Shown piece by piece: positions 39,001 to 54,000 of a DNA stretch of 64,000 nucleotides (position 1 is its first letter; the number at the start of each line of letters is the position of its first letter). The translations under genes and the position numbers were made by a program. Source of the DNA: Onchidella celtica. Its lineage: Eukaryota > Mollusca > Gastropoda > Systellommatophora > Onchidiidae. Location of the stretch: the NCBI GenBank assembly GCA_963931925.1, contig OZ007582.1, forward strand, positions 33,049,730 through 33,113,729, written 5' to 3'. The notes under the pieces are model-generated. The model searched no databases. It worked only from the letters and a program-made list of their open reading frames with translations, and was not told the DNA's origin.

Positions 39001-42000
39001 CCTAAGAGTGTCCAGACCTAATATGTTTCAGCTCTTTATGTACCAATCACCGATAATATCGGTGCACAAGAATGCTGGGCTATTTTGTTTCGGGAAGAAA
39101 GTCATTCTATTACTAGGTGTTGCTGTAGTAGTCTTCATTTATCTCCCCCACTACTTTCATTCTGTATTGGCAAACGTGGAAAAATTCATTACACACATAG
39201 AGTTAATGCAGCCGGTAGATGCCTTGATACAAAACCCCTGTTAGGGGTGAAATTGACCAAGGCTGGTGCAGGCATTAAATTAAGGGTTAATTTATCAAGT
39301 AAACTTGTTCACCGTGACTAATTGAATCTATTTCAGCTTGTCGTCCCCCGGGCCACCTCATATGATGTCCCCAGGCTATCCTGGTGGGACAATGGGCCCT
39401 AGAGTCCCCGCAGGATTTAACCAAATGGCAGGCCCGAGAGGAGCGGCTGTGTATGGACAAGGACCTCATGGAATCAGGTGGGATTATGGGATATATGGAT
39501 GGTCCTAGGCATAAAACTTCCAATTCTGTACTTTTTTTTATGGGAACAGAGGACAGTCTCACTCTACTTTATTTGTAAAAAGTTCTTACCATGGAATACA
39601 ACAACAAAAAAAATGCTTTATGATCGAACTGTCTGTCTCGGTTCGTTCTCTCAAGTTTTATTTTGTTTCCCCATATGTATAGTAAGCTTGAAAGCTGCGC
39701 TTTAAAATTGCTCCTGCAGAGGGCTACTTGGGCCTTTGGCAATTATATAACTAAGGGTTTGGAATAATAAAAAAATGAATTTCAATGAGTAAGCAATTTA
39801 TTTGAGTAAACAATGAAAGCTGTGAAATTTAACCATCACAGTCAATTTGAGACCATTGTAATGCAGCGGGGTATTTGTGTGTACAAATTTTGGCTGCGAG
39901 TGTGTCGAATGGTTTAAATCAGCCAGCAGAAAGTGTTGATGTCACAGGTCATGTGTGGTCATGATGAAAAGGGATTGGAGGTGAGCAGGCAGGGACACAA
40001 AGCAAACTCAAAGAAAAATACTTCCCCACCATTTGGGAGTGTCAGATGTGGAAAGGAATTCTCTGCGGGTTGAAAGGAAGGCATCATCAAAATTTCTTGT
40101 TATTCCAAGGTGTATGAGCCAGTATTTTTTTGTGAACGCATAAACGTACTTCCTCCAAATTTAGCATGCGTGAGGGTACATATTTTAAAGCTGTTTGTGA
40201 CTCCGGAGCTAGAGAGCCCCTCCCAAAATGCTCCTTGACAACAGCCTTAATTAATTAAAATTAATTATTCTTTTAGATTTTCTTTTTGTTTACTTTCTGT
40301 TTTTTGGTTGAAAGGATAGGGGAGCAGGGCTGGGGATCCAATAAGATTGAGGGGTTGAGGATAAGGACAAGGTTAGGGATAGTTATGTATACGTATCCAC
40401 CCCTAGCGCAAAACACTTGGGGTACCTATGTACTTTTGACAACAGGCCAGTTTTTAAGCCAGTTTTAATATTGTTGAATGTATTTGTCCAGGCCTGTAGA
40501 GGGACAGCCAGGAAGATTCCCCAGACCAGTGGACACAAGCATGGAGGGTGTAGAAGGTCTGGGACCTCGCATGCCGCAGCCCATGACTCTGCCAGATGGA
40601 CGCCCTCATCCCATGTTTCAGCAGATGCAAGCAAGAGGTACAACTTTGTCCTGTTGTGATAATGCTCACAATACTGTATCAGTAGAAGCCTTTGTCATCT
40701 TCTCAAACTATTAAAAAAATTAAAAAAAAGAAGTGTTTAGAAATGTATGCCTAGTTAGTTCTCAGAAAAGGAAGAGTTAAAAAGAGAACAGACAAGTGAA
40801 TTGGGCAGGGCTTTAACCCACAACCTCTGCCGCAGCTTCAGCCACCTTTGCCAGGACAAAGGAAACCAACTCACAGTGTTGCTGTGGTGTTGCAGTGCCA
40901 TTCATTGGATTCAAACAGTTGTGTTGATGGCACAGTGACATTTTCTGTGGATTTGATCTGTTGAATTGGAATTTAGACAAACTGACTTTCAGTGTTGAAG
41001 TTAACCAGTGCTTGCACATAAAAGACGATAAAATAAGATGGTTTGTGAAGATGTCAAGTTCAGTGTGTGTGAAAAAAAAAAGAAGAAAAAAATTCTCAAT
41101 CTTTTTCACCCCCCTTTTTTAGGAATGAGAGGACCACATCCACCAACTTCTACACACCCAAGCCTACAGCAGCAACTGACCCATGCGCGACATGCTTTCC
41201 CAAATCAGCCTCCGCGGTTGTCGCACCCCCCTCAGGTGAGGGCAGGAGCCCCTCGCCAGCCTGGACCTCCGTTCTCTGGTGCACCCTCAGCTGGGGGCCC
41301 ACAGAGCCAGCCTACATTGCTGGATGATCTGTTGGCGCAGGTAAGTGTAATTTATGCTCTTTTTTGACAGTTAAAATGTGGCCACAAAAAAAACTTATCT
41401 TGCAAAACATCATGTAGCAACAAATAAAATTATTTTGCAAAACCCCACATATCGACAACTAAAAAGAAAAAATTATTTTGCAAAACCCCACATAGTAACA
41501 ATTATGAAGAAAAAAATTATTTTGCAGAACCCCATAGTGCAACAAATGAAAAGAACAATAATTTTGTAAAATCCCATATAGCAACAAATAAAAAGAAAAC
41601 TATTTTGCAAAACCTGACATTAACAACAGATAATTTAAAAATTTTTTTTAAAAATCAGTAAAATAAAGAATACTGCACTACCACAAGCACTCAGTCACTA
41701 GTACAGTCACCAGAATGAAAAAAATAAAGGAAACTTGAAAACATGGGGGTAAAAACTCTCAAAGAATCTGAAAAACACTACTGACTCTGAGGTATTTGCA
41801 ACTCAGGTGAGAAAGATATTTCGGAACACTTCTAAAGCTGTTTCACTGGCATTTAAAATTCTCAGAGCCTCTACAGGGGACATTAACATTGATTGCTTGT
41901 TTGTCTATTGACAGCTAAGTATTTAATGAGATATCAAAGGAGAAAGAAACTGATGGGTAAGAATGCAATTGTTACAATTTTCCTTCACAGGAGAAGGAAG

Positions 42001-45000
42001 ATCAGAAGAGACAAGCAGAACAACAGGTCATGATGCATAGACGTGAAGGGGCCGCAGCTCAGGGAGAACAGGGCATGCCAGTCATGTCATCAGGCCCGCC
42101 TTCCGCATCTGGAGCCCCGCCTCCCCATACTGTGGGTGGGATGCCCATGAGGATGGAACATCCAGGTATGCGGATGCCTGGACCACCTGATGGCAGTGGA
42201 CCTGGCTGGACTTCTGTGACAGAAGGAGGGGTGGGGGGACCTCCACCGCCCGGACAGTTCCAGCAAGGTATGTGTAGTGTACTGTTGCTGTGCTCCTCGT
42301 GATGGACGTTATGGTACTACTTGGTACACTAACCGAGTGACTTGGCGTTGCCCAGGATAAACTTCCATCTCTCTCCGTATCCCTCTCTTTTTCTTTTCTT
42401 TTTTCAAAATTATTTAATTTAAAAAAAAATTTTTGTTTTATTTTGTTTTGTTGAGGAAGGCCAATGTTTTAAATTCAGTTGTATGAGTTATCCCCTAACT
42501 TTGAGGTCAAGAGTGATCCAGAATGACAAGTCATTGGGCACTTTTGAAATATTGAGAAAAAACGGTTCTTTTTCTTGTTATTTGGTGACTTATGCCATCA
42601 TGATTCTATTGGATTATTGTGTTTCATATTGGCGCAATTTTTTTTTCTATAATATTATCTGATAACCCCCATGCTCAAGGTCGGTTGCCTTTTGGCACAA
42701 GTCTGACATATGCCATTATCGGAGAGCAGTGACGATATACAGTCTATGAATCAATTTTTTATACAATCAGAATTATTATGTACCACTGTTCTGTGGTTCT
42801 TACTCCTTGTGCTTTTTTTTTCAGTTCAAGGTTTCCCACCTAGAATGATGCACCAAGGGATGCCGCAGAGGCCCCCAGTACCATTCCCTGGGCCCCCAGA
42901 CATGAGGGGTCCAAATCCGGGTGGGGCAGGACCTCCTCCGGGGCAGCAGATGCCCATGGGACCCCCAACTCCAGTCAACCCACCCTCAGGTTTGTGTACT
43001 TCAAATGATCTCAACTGTGATTCACATCATTATATTTTTCACGCTAAGAATATACCTGAAGTGTATCACTCAGCCTTCTGTTTCTTCATGATTTTGAAAT
43101 GTTCCAAGTTCTATTCATCCAAAATTTATTCAGAAATTGTTATGTATGCTGAATTCCAACAGTCTGAGAAAATACACATTATATCTCATATTTTAAATTT
43201 AATATTAAACATTTTCATATTTTGAGGGGGGTAAATATCCCATATTAGTGAGCAAATAAATTAAAGGCCAAAAAGCTTGTTTGATGGGGTTCACTTCCTT
43301 TCAAGATCCCTTGTAGTATTACTATCCTAAGAGTTGTAATTTTTAAAAAAATTTTCCTATTGGAAAATACATTCAAGTAGACATGGGCCACCCACGGCCC
43401 ACCAAGCAGTTTTAACCAGCTCCTGAGATTGATCGAAAATTAGGCACTTGTCACTGAGAAATAAGAAAATAAAAATTACCCACACACACACACACACATA
43501 CACAAATCAAACAAGAAATTTGTGTTTAAAAAATACAAATAAATAACCTGTCATTTGTAGAAGGGCTTTAATAATAATAATAATAATAATAATAATGAAG
43601 ATCATTTATGTAGTGCCCAATCCAAACAATTTGCTCTAGGCGCTTTACAGAAAGTCTTGTTCTCTCCGTTTGCATCTTACTCTCTCTTTTTATCTCTCTA
43701 CCTCTGTCTCTTTCTCTCTTTCTACCTCTGTCTTTGTCTCTCTCTCTCTCTCTCTCGCTCTATCTATCTATCTCAAACACAATTTATCTTTAATATGAGA
43801 TGAGAGTGTCCAGCCTTCTGCAGACTCACATTTTTTTAAGGTCTAGCCCTTACTATTTGAAAGGTTGCCCATGCCTGCTTTGAAGGTCATATTTGTGTGT
43901 CACTGTATCCTAGGAGACATGGGGCCAGAGTACGAGAGACAAGCAGCTCAATATGAGGACTGGTTGGCGAAACAAGGAATGTATTTGGAGACGCAAGTGA
44001 AAACATTTGAAGGACAAGTCAACAAACTCAAGCGGAGCAAAAAGACCATACAAGCCAGACAGAGACTGGTAAGTGGTGGGGACAGAGGGACAGGAAGCAA
44101 TTCAGAAAATGGCAACCAGCCCAGAATGAGTTTTAAAGAAACATGTAAACAACAACAAGCAAACAGAAGTGTTCTTTGTGAAATTTAAATGATTAAAACA
44201 TAGAGGAAAAAGAGTATCATCTCTCAGAAGCAACTGGAAAGTTTTTACAAATCAAAAGTGAGTTTTGAGAAAAGAGAAATACAGAAGGTGTAGGATATGC
44301 TACCAGCTGCCATTCTTTTTTTTGTGAAATCTCTGCTTTTTACCAACATTGAGATATTGCCAAAAAAATATGGCAGAACAAAGAGTGTCCTGTTATTCCT
44401 AAAAAAAATCGTGAAAATATCTCACCATTGGGGGTAGATTTTATAGTGTTGAAAAGTTGATGGTAATCTATTGTAATTTGACTTTTTACAAAAACAGAGA
44501 TATTTGGTATGCTTGTAGCCCATGATAGCTTGCAGTTTGTGTTATAAAGTTGGGTTAAATTCTGAAAACTTAGGGTCAAAGGACCTTTTTTTAAACATCT
44601 TAAATATTTTTGTTTGATAAATTTATCAATAAAATTTTACAATATATTTTTTGTGTTGTAGAGCTAGAATAAACTAGTATTTGGGGTGAGGATTTATCAT
44701 AGATCCTGGAATACTATTTCAAGTAGTGATTATTATCTTCAGGCCAAGAAGAATGGTCAAGAACTTAACCCCGCCGACACTGCAGAACTAGAGAGAATCA
44801 GCACAGAGCAGTCTGGTCTACAGAAACAGCTGGAGGCGCAGAGAAAACTTTTACGTCAACATCAGCATTTGGTGCAGGACTACAAAAATAAACAACAGGT
44901 TGGTAGTTTTATTTTTCAGTGTCTTTCTGCAGCATTGAGGTGTTAATTGATGAAATATTGTGAAAACCACAGAAAGTCTGTTGGGTTGCAGCAAAGCTTG

Positions 45001-48000
45001 GAGCAAGGACAAAATATCGCAAAAACAAAAAGTTGTATGTTGCAAAGCCTCGCATAAGAAATAATACAGAAACAATACAATAAAACACAAAGGAAAGGGG
45101 GAGACGAACCAAGCTTTCGATATATTTACCCTTACCAAGGAAAAAAAATGTAATAGGGTGGAAAACATTTCCTTTATAAATAATCAGCTGAAGACTGTAC
45201 GGTTCTTAAACCAGTATCAACCATATGATTTTCATTCTCATAATTTCCCTTGGCAGGAGCAGTTTGGTCGCCTGTGGACTGGTGGAATGGCAGAGACTCC
45301 CATGCCTGGCCCCACCATGTCCATGCCACACCCCCGCACCCCAGGGGGGCATAACTCTGTCAGGCTTAGTCCCACAGCCAGGCAGGAGTACGAGGCATAC
45401 ATGCAGAATCGAATCCGTCAAGCCAACCAGATGCAGCAACAGAATAGAATGCGTCCTCCAACGACAATCCTCGGAGTATGTAGAATTCACTTTACCTTAA
45501 CCTTTTCACATCACTCTGCACCTGTCGGGTGCGGACTGTTTTACAGCTCATTGATACACCGGTCAGCCGCAAGCGGCCACTCCCACACCCGTTTGCGGTA
45601 CCCCACACCACCTGGGATAACACACAGTTTCATAGCACATACTGTTTTTGTTTCTTTGCATTTGTAAACATGCAGTTGTCATTATTCTTCTCTGAATTCC
45701 AATGATACCAAATATAAATCTAGCCTCATCAGAAGATTTTATACACATTTTCAAAAACACCCCCAAAATAGTACGTACACAAGTGATAGCCATTGTAAAT
45801 GGGGAAAGTAAAGTGGGCATGCCAGAGCCATGATCCCGGTGATACGAAAAGGTTAATTTTTCAGTTTATTTTAACCCATACCCCGCGCACTACCCGTAAA
45901 GCCCGCTACACGGTCCGTGACTTTACTCACGGTTCTGGGGTCACTGACCCGTGCCGCTATGCGATGACCACAAACGCTGCCCACGTGGTTCGGTTTTTAT
46001 TGATCGGTATGAAAACATTTGCTGATATGCCTTATCACGCTTGTGATGAATTAACCAGCAAAACCTTAGTCTGTCAGTCTCTAACCAATGATCTGACTTA
46101 ATATTCCAAACTGACAGCTGTAGTTTTCGTGAGAAAGAAGCATGATAACTAGCCACGCCCTCCAAAGCCCTACACAAATGGTTTCATCCTGATTGACACA
46201 TACTAATAAACCAATGTGGACATTTGGGGCAAAGATTATTTCAGAGCTTGTTTCTGATTGGTTCTTAGATACAGACAACTCCAGATGGTGGTCAGCTTGT
46301 AAGAAAATGAGATAATATTGCAAATTTGTTGAGCAACAGTTCGCATGTCGATGTTACATCTTTTGAAAGTGCGGGGAGAGCCTTTGAAAGCTTAGTCTTT
46401 GTGATTCCGACCAGTGGTTCACTGGTTAACATGTCCATGTCACAATGCGTTTGATTTAGAAGAGATACAGTGAACAATAACATGGTGGTTACGTCTCAAA
46501 AAGGTCAGTGACCTGATGCGTGAAAATATGCGTGGCGCGGTCAGCTTGACCTTCCCGACTTTTGCCGCCCATGCGGCGTGAGCACTTGCGAGTCAATACC
46601 GACAATTGCCGCCCCTCGCAGGGTGAGGGTTAATACAGGCCTGGTTACCCCTTGGATGAATGGAAAGCACAGATCTAAGCAGTGTGCCATGAACGTAGTA
46701 CCAGTATCTTCTTAAGGGGAAAAAAAAAGCTTATGGTTATTGTTATATTTCTCCAGTGGACGTTTATGATTTGGACTACTTTTAAAGATTTACAATACAA
46801 TACAATGTTTTTGTAGATGCATAAAGCACCGTCCCACCTTACAGTGCCATTGGGCTAGTCGTAGATTGGCGGTGCTTAGTTAATGGAGAATCTGATCCCT
46901 AAAAGTTTGTTCCAAAGAAGTTGGAATCTGGAATACCAATTTTACATATTATTATCTTTTCCCATATTTTACTTGAAAAGAAAAAAGTATGCGCTTATAA
47001 GGCTTTCGTTGGAGGAACCAACAAAAAAGCTGAAGTGAATACTCATTGTATGGAGCAATACATGATGGTAATTTTTTGTTTCACTGATTTATTTACAGGA
47101 TAACAACCCATTCAGTGAGGCATTCCAGCAGAGGGAGCAGATTCAGAGGGCCCCGCTACCCCCAGGAGCTGGGTCCCTCCCACCCACCCCTGGAACACCA
47201 GTGGGACCACCCCCACAGATGCCACAACCTGGACCCGGTCAGGGCCCTGGGCCCCAACAGCAACCACCCAGGCCTCCGTTCAGTATGGGGGGTTCTGGGG
47301 GCTCTGAACAGACACCAACTTCTGGGAGTGGCACCGTCGCCATGACTACAGCCGTGGTCTCCACTCCAAGCACCACAGCCGTCTCTGTCACTTCCCCAGT
47401 GGTCAGTGCTAGTGCTGGCCCACCTCATCCAACTACCAGTGGCCCGCCACACCCACCCACTAGCGGACTCCCACATGCCCAGGTCACAGTGGCACAGCAC
47501 CCTCCTGCCGGTGGTCCGCCTCACATACCAGTCTGTGGTCCCCCTCACCCTCCAGCAGCCAGCCCACAACACCCTCCTGCCGGAGGACCACCAACACATC
47601 CCCCAACTGGCCCATCACCCACTGGGCAGCCCATGACACAAGGTCCATCTGGTCCACAGATGACCACAGGACCACAAGGTCCCCCAGGTCCGCAGATGAC
47701 CACAGGACCACAAGGTCCCCCTGGCCCACAGATGACCACAGGACCACAAGGCCAGCCTATGACCACTGGCCATCCTGGAACAGCCACGGCAGGACCAAGA
47801 GGTTTGTTATTTTAGCTTTGTTAAACACTTTTCCTCATCATATTCTAATTGCGTGATGTCCATAGAGTTGAAAATGAAACATACAAAGTGTAAAGTTTTC
47901 AGTTTTGAGAAAAATGGAATTATTTGTCTTAGTTGCTTGAAATGATTGTCTAATATGATTTCATATCAAGGGCCACTTGCTAAATGTCGTAATTCAGCTT

Positions 48001-51000
48001 TTTTTAAAAATTGAGTTATCTAGCATGCTTGTCGCCCTTGACAACCTGAAGGTTGTGTTATAAGTTGGGGTTAATTTCTTAAAACTAAGGATTAAATAAC
48101 ATTTTTTTTAAAAATCCTGAGTATTAAGTCTGATGAAGAAAGTTACTGACTTTTTTGCTTCTCTGATAAATTTGTAAAAATGCAGTTACAACTGTTTACC
48201 AGACAGCCCTCAGTATGTACATTTTTCATCAATTAAGTACCTTTGAGTTTCAACATTTTGAAGTAGATGGTAGTACATGATACCAACAACTAATATGATT
48301 TTAATGGGGTTGAAAAGGAAAAAATCAGAAGCTTTCTTGAACTGAAGAAATTCCTTCAGAATCAGAGGCCTAAAAAAGATACAGATTGGAAGGTAATTTT
48401 CTATTCATTGTTCATGTTTTATCTTGATTTATGAAATATCAATAGGACCCATGGAAGGGATGGGACCCATGCAGTTTTTCCGAGAGCGGAACATCCCATT
48501 TGAGGGAGGAGCAGGTCCACGTTTTCCTAGACGTAAGTCATGTTGTAAAATTTTAGTACATGAATCGATTCAAGTTTATCAGAAGTGTTGATGAGTGTCA
48601 TTTGTCTTGATCTATTTGTTCTTCAGGAGCGATATTATGTTTAGTTGTTGTCACAATTGTGAACAGTAGTCTGAATTTGAAAGTTTGTGTTTCCAGCAAT
48701 CAGTGGTACTTTTGGGGAAAATGAATCAGAACATGCACAAATCTTGTACACCAGTAAAATTCAAATATTCCTTCAGAAAAGAGTGTGTCAGTACAAATGA
48801 GATGTGAGGATATTAGAAGCTTTCAACTTTTTCCAGCACCGGGCCCAGCAGGGTTCCAGGATGGTGCTGCACCAGTTCAGGGTCCAGCTCCCCGCCTTCC
48901 CCCTTATCCAGGAACCCCAGGGATATATCCACAGGGAGTTGGACCAGGGATGGAGCAGGGTCGGATGCCATTCCAACCACCAGGAGGGATGCCTTTTCAA
49001 CCAGGTAGGGCAGCAGACACTCTTGTTTATGTCCTGATTATGGGTGGTATTTTGCTGATACAGTCGGGAATTCTAGGTTCTGAACCTGGTCCTTGAATAC
49101 TTACTGGATGGTGGATTTCATCTTTGGAACATTCCTTTCAATACAGCAGTTGTGATCTCACTCCTGTAAATTGTCGTCGATTTTATTCATGCATAGGGAA
49201 AATAAACTGCGATACTATCTGGTGGTGATACTCCCTAATAAATATCTGGTAGAATTATTGTGCAAGTATGGAGGTCTCAGAAACCATATGAAAACAAGCT
49301 TTTAACTTTCATTCAGTGGGATTCAGGTCATGTCTCTCTATCCGAACAAGACAGATAGTTCTAATGTATTGGAAAGGGACATTTGAAAAAAATAGAGATG
49401 GCATTTATTAGTTTTTTTGTTGTTTTTTTCTGTTAATTATGTACTTATTTATTTATTTATTTATTATCTACAGTCACTGAGTCATGTACAGAATGAATAC
49501 ATGCCAAATCAAATTTCAATCTGAGACACATTGCTGATGTTCCTGTTTGCTTTTAAAATTTACAGGCATGACTCAAGCGAATCCTCAGATGTCAGATTTG
49601 CCGGCAGCGATGCAGCCGCCACCCAAGGAAAAGAAAAAACGGAAGAAGAAAAAGAAATCTGATGAGGCGGAAGGTGCACAGTCACAGCCTCTCCCTCCTT
49701 CCTTACCGAATCAGGTTATGCTAGGTAAGATGCTGACCTATGGAACGAAAGACACAAGCTTATGCAGTAGCATGATTTTGAAACATGTACTTTATAGTTC
49801 ATCCGGAAGACCTGTTGCTTTCAAAACATTTTAGCAAAATTGATCTTGTTTCCTTGCCTTGGCTCCATAAATTGGGGGGGGGGGGGTTGAAATTTTATCT
49901 TCATTTTTGTTTAGTTGTATAGTTTTCTAATGTAGTGTAATAATTAACTTATAAAATATAGTGCTCAAATCCACCAGAAAATGATATGCTCCAAGGTGCT
50001 GAAATAAGATTAAAAACAGGATTAACATAGAATCAGTTGACCATGCTCCCACTCACACACATTAACAAACACTTGAGCTCCTCTTATTATACAGGGCTGG
50101 GATTTGTCCGCGGATCCGCGAGTTTCCGCGGACCTCGCTCTTGACTCCCGCGGGGACGCCCCTTAATATTCTTTTTTTTATCTATAGTGTTGAGACTGTC
50201 ACGAGTGGAGTGAGTGCAATTAAGGGGATTGCTACAGATCGGGTGTAGAGTAAGAAGGGCTCACGGTAGGCAAGCAAGTTAAGCGTGCTGTTGTGAGTAG
50301 TGGGGGGGTCTGAAGGAGGCGAAAGCGCTGTATAACTATCACTGCAAGTTAGAAGGTCCGACGGAGCGGACCTGTGAATAAGAGCCCATCGGGCGGACAT
50401 AAAGGGAGCAGTCGAGAAGACTAGTGGAAGAGTCTTTCCAGTAATGACTGGTATGTAGAACGTTGATTGATTATTATGATTGATGTATTATATTATATTC
50501 GTCTATTACCATGATGTGAATAAGTATATGTGAGGAATGGGGAAGTCCTTGATATTGGATATAGCAATGTGCGCCATGAGCGATAGATGAAAGTGAGTTC
50601 ATGGATTTGTAGCGCGAGTGAGTAGTGTGTACTCCGATGGAGGTGTGTTACCGTAAGATGTGTGGTGAGTGAAAGGTGAACTAGTGTGTGTACGCTTCAT
50701 GGATTGTAAGGAGAGGTGGAGTGAATAGAAATGGTAGGGTATTATACCAATGTAATGTTATTCTTGTAGGTGTCGGGGACGGGCCGAAGAGCCACCTCGA
50801 TGAGCACAAGTGATAGGCCAGCATAGGGCCGGAGGCCGCACATAGGCCAGAAGTGAGGCTGTCAGTGCAGGACAGTAGAGGCACATAAAGTCGTGGCAGT
50901 CAGGCCACGGACAGGGACGTAGATATGAGAGTGAATGAGATACTATATTGTTGCCATGTTGATAGGCTAGTGAACTGATACTATGTTGTTGCCATGTTGA

Positions 51001-54000
51001 TGGCTATGGAAATAATAATGTGTTATTGTCCTGCTGAGGTGCTAGGGGAGTGCTAAGGTGTAGGACAATAGGAAGGTGATGTTGAGAGACTGCGGTGCCA
51101 GTGAATCATTAATGTACTATTAAGACCCTGAGGGGAGAGGCTGAGGCCGAAGTGCCTTTAGGAGTAACTACCGGATTGTGGATCCGAGGGAGAGTGTGTG
51201 TGAGAATAAGGCCGTTGTAGGGCAGTGCATTTCAATAATATAATGTATGTAATTGCGCTATTATATGTATAATTATGTTTAATAAATGTGTGAGTCTGAT
51301 GGGTTGTTTTGTTAAGTGTTAACTTGTTTGTTCGTGATTGTCGTCCTGTCATAAACTATTACATCTCCCAGTCTGGGATTTGTGACACTGGGGGCTCGTC
51401 CGTTGTGACACTGGGGGCTCGTCCTGTTTACCTGTGGTCATTTTGACATTGTGTATTCGTTATATCTAGTTGTTTTTCTGTTGTGCTAGGGATTTGTGCT
51501 GTTGTCCTTGTTCGTGGGATGAATGGAAATTTCATGATGGTATGATTTATGTATGTTTATGAATAATAATATGTATTGATGCATGTATTTTGATGAATAT
51601 GTATTAATGTGTATTTAAATTTCTGCAGAGTGTGCGTGCAGCCTGAGGAGACAAGCAGCCAGAGCTCCGATTATGGGGAGGAGTTAAACTCAAAATTCGA
51701 AGTTAAGTGAAACTGAAATTTTGTGCCCTGGATTGTGGGCTGTTCCTTTAATCTGTCTTTTTCCGCTGTTTTTCTGTTTTCGTTGTAATTGATTATACGG
51801 GCGGTGGCGCGGGTTTGCTGTGGTGAGCGTAGTTTATCCTCTTCGGGAGGTGGGCTAATCTAGGAACTTCGTTCATCACAGTGAACAGTTCTATAGGGAC
51901 CTGTATTTTTGTTTAGATTGTAGCGTTCTATCTTCCTCGTTGTTTAGGAAGACGTTTCTCTTGTCCCTCTCTTCCCTATCTGTAGATACGTTCTTTTTTT
52001 TCAGACTCTGTTCTTGTTCGTACCGTGTTGTGTAATCGGCGTAGTAGGTTGCATTTTTTTTTCCATTATAGTTTTTTTTTGTAGAAGCTTTGTCCTAGTC
52101 TGGTTCGTTGTCCTTGACGTACTTGTGGTCCTTCTATTATATTTCTTCATTCTTGTCGTTTCTATTTTCTTTTATAATTAATAGTGCATACATTTTGTAA
52201 ATATAGAATTAGTTAGGAAGTACGTAAATTTCTGAATTGTATTTGAGACAAGTGGGTGTTGTTATTATAGTGACATAATTTCAGGTCTCTGGTTAGTGAT
52301 CATACCGACAGGTTGGTCGTTCTCATAATAGATACCATAACCATAGATCTGTGAAATGGCGGAACTCCAACAATTAATGAAGTTGGGTAAGGAACTTGGC
52401 CTGGAGGGAGACGAGCTACGCGGCTGGATTAAAGAACAGCAGGCAGAAATGCGCGATGAGCGTGCTAAGGATAGAGAGCGAGAGGAGCAGGAGAGACAGG
52501 CTAAGGAAAGGGAGCAAGAGATAAGGTTAAAGGAGATAGAGGCGCAAGTAAAGATTGCGGAGTTAGAACTCAAGAAGAATACGCCAGCGGAAACGGCTGA
52601 GCGGCAGGTACATAATAAAGGTGGCGTTAGGATTAAGCTCCCTACGTTCGACGACCGGAAGGACGACATAGACGCCTTCCTTTACAGGTTCGAACTGAAC
52701 GCACAATTGCAATGGGGGGAAAATAAGGAATTATGGGCCACGTACCTGGCGTCGCTATTGCAGGGGCGAGCGTTAACCTACTTTACAGCGCGAAGACGTG
52801 CAAGATTACGATAAGCTGAAGGCTTTGCTGCTTCGCCGATTTGCGCGTACCGAGGAATACTTCCGGGAGCAGTTTAGGCGAGCACGTGCAGATACCAGGG
52901 AGGACTTTGCTGCCTTCGTCGCGAGACTAACTGAGTATTTCGCGAACTGGGTAGACTTGGCGCATGTGGGCACGGATTTCGCTAAACTGAAAGACCTAAT
53001 GATCCGTGACCAGCTGTACGCGTCGTGCCACAAAGATCTGGTGGCTTTCCTGAAAGAGAACGAACCCGCGACGGTGCAGGAGGCGTCTAAGTTGGCGGAG
53101 GCATACCGTACGGCACATCCGTCCAAACCAGTCGCCAGGGCGTACGTCCAAGATGCTGGGTACGTCGCCGTTGTCGAGGGGTCGCCGGCAGGACTTAGGG
53201 ACAGGTCGCGTCAGCGTGGTGCCTATAGCGGGCAAGCCCAGGGGCAGCGTAGGGGCTATCACCAATCACCGGCATATGGATCCGGTAAGTTTGACCGAGC
53301 AGGAGGGCTAGGTCGCGGTAATGGCCGGGGGCGAGTTGTGACCTTTGCCGATGACCGACGGCATAGGGACTTTAGTTCCGGTCGCGATGGGTCACGGGGA
53401 CCCAGGCCTAGTACAGCACAGGGAGCGGAGTGTTGGACTTGCGGACGCGTGGGTCACTTTTCACGCGAGTGTAGGGCCGCGAAGTGTTGGAACTGCGGAA
53501 GAGCAGATCACATCAGCGTGAACTGCCCTGCAGGTAGGATAGCGGCGAACGTGGACAGTAGCTCCAGTCCGTGTTCCCCAAATAAATTTCATCATGCGGC
53601 TGCGTGTGTTACATCGGACAACGGAGGCGGACAGTATTCTAAGTGTCCCAGTTGTGAGAAGTTATTATCTTCCGGTGTTTTACCTTGTGGGAGAAAGATC
53701 CCCGTTATAAATTCATGTCATACAGGAGGTGGTCTTAGGGTTTATCCGGGGTTTGTTGGGGACGAACCGGTCTCGGTTTTACGAGATACAGGATCTACCG
53801 TTGTGGGAGTGCATAGGGATTGCATTCGGGATTCACAGCTTACAGGTGAGACTGTCCCGTGCATCCAATTTTCGGGGGCCATTGAGAAATTGCCCATGGC
53901 AAGAATAATGATAGATACACCTTTCCTTAGCGGGGAAGTCGAAGCAGTCGTTGGTTGTTTTCCAGGCGCCCAGCTCATCATTGGGAATGTATCACGGGTG

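Larger units (their letters stand above)
45476..47098 (+). other. Intron with two adjacent TTAA-flanked elements
   Basis: Elements at 45497-45856 and 45871-46633 lie only 14 bp apart. Beyond 46640 I see A/T runs and nothing else. Confidence 0.7.

Noticed and set aside
49714-49724. Alternative donor after AATCAG in exon 49566
   Set aside because: Use of that GTTATG site would break the frame with the 6-kb exon, while GTAAGA at 49725 keeps it.
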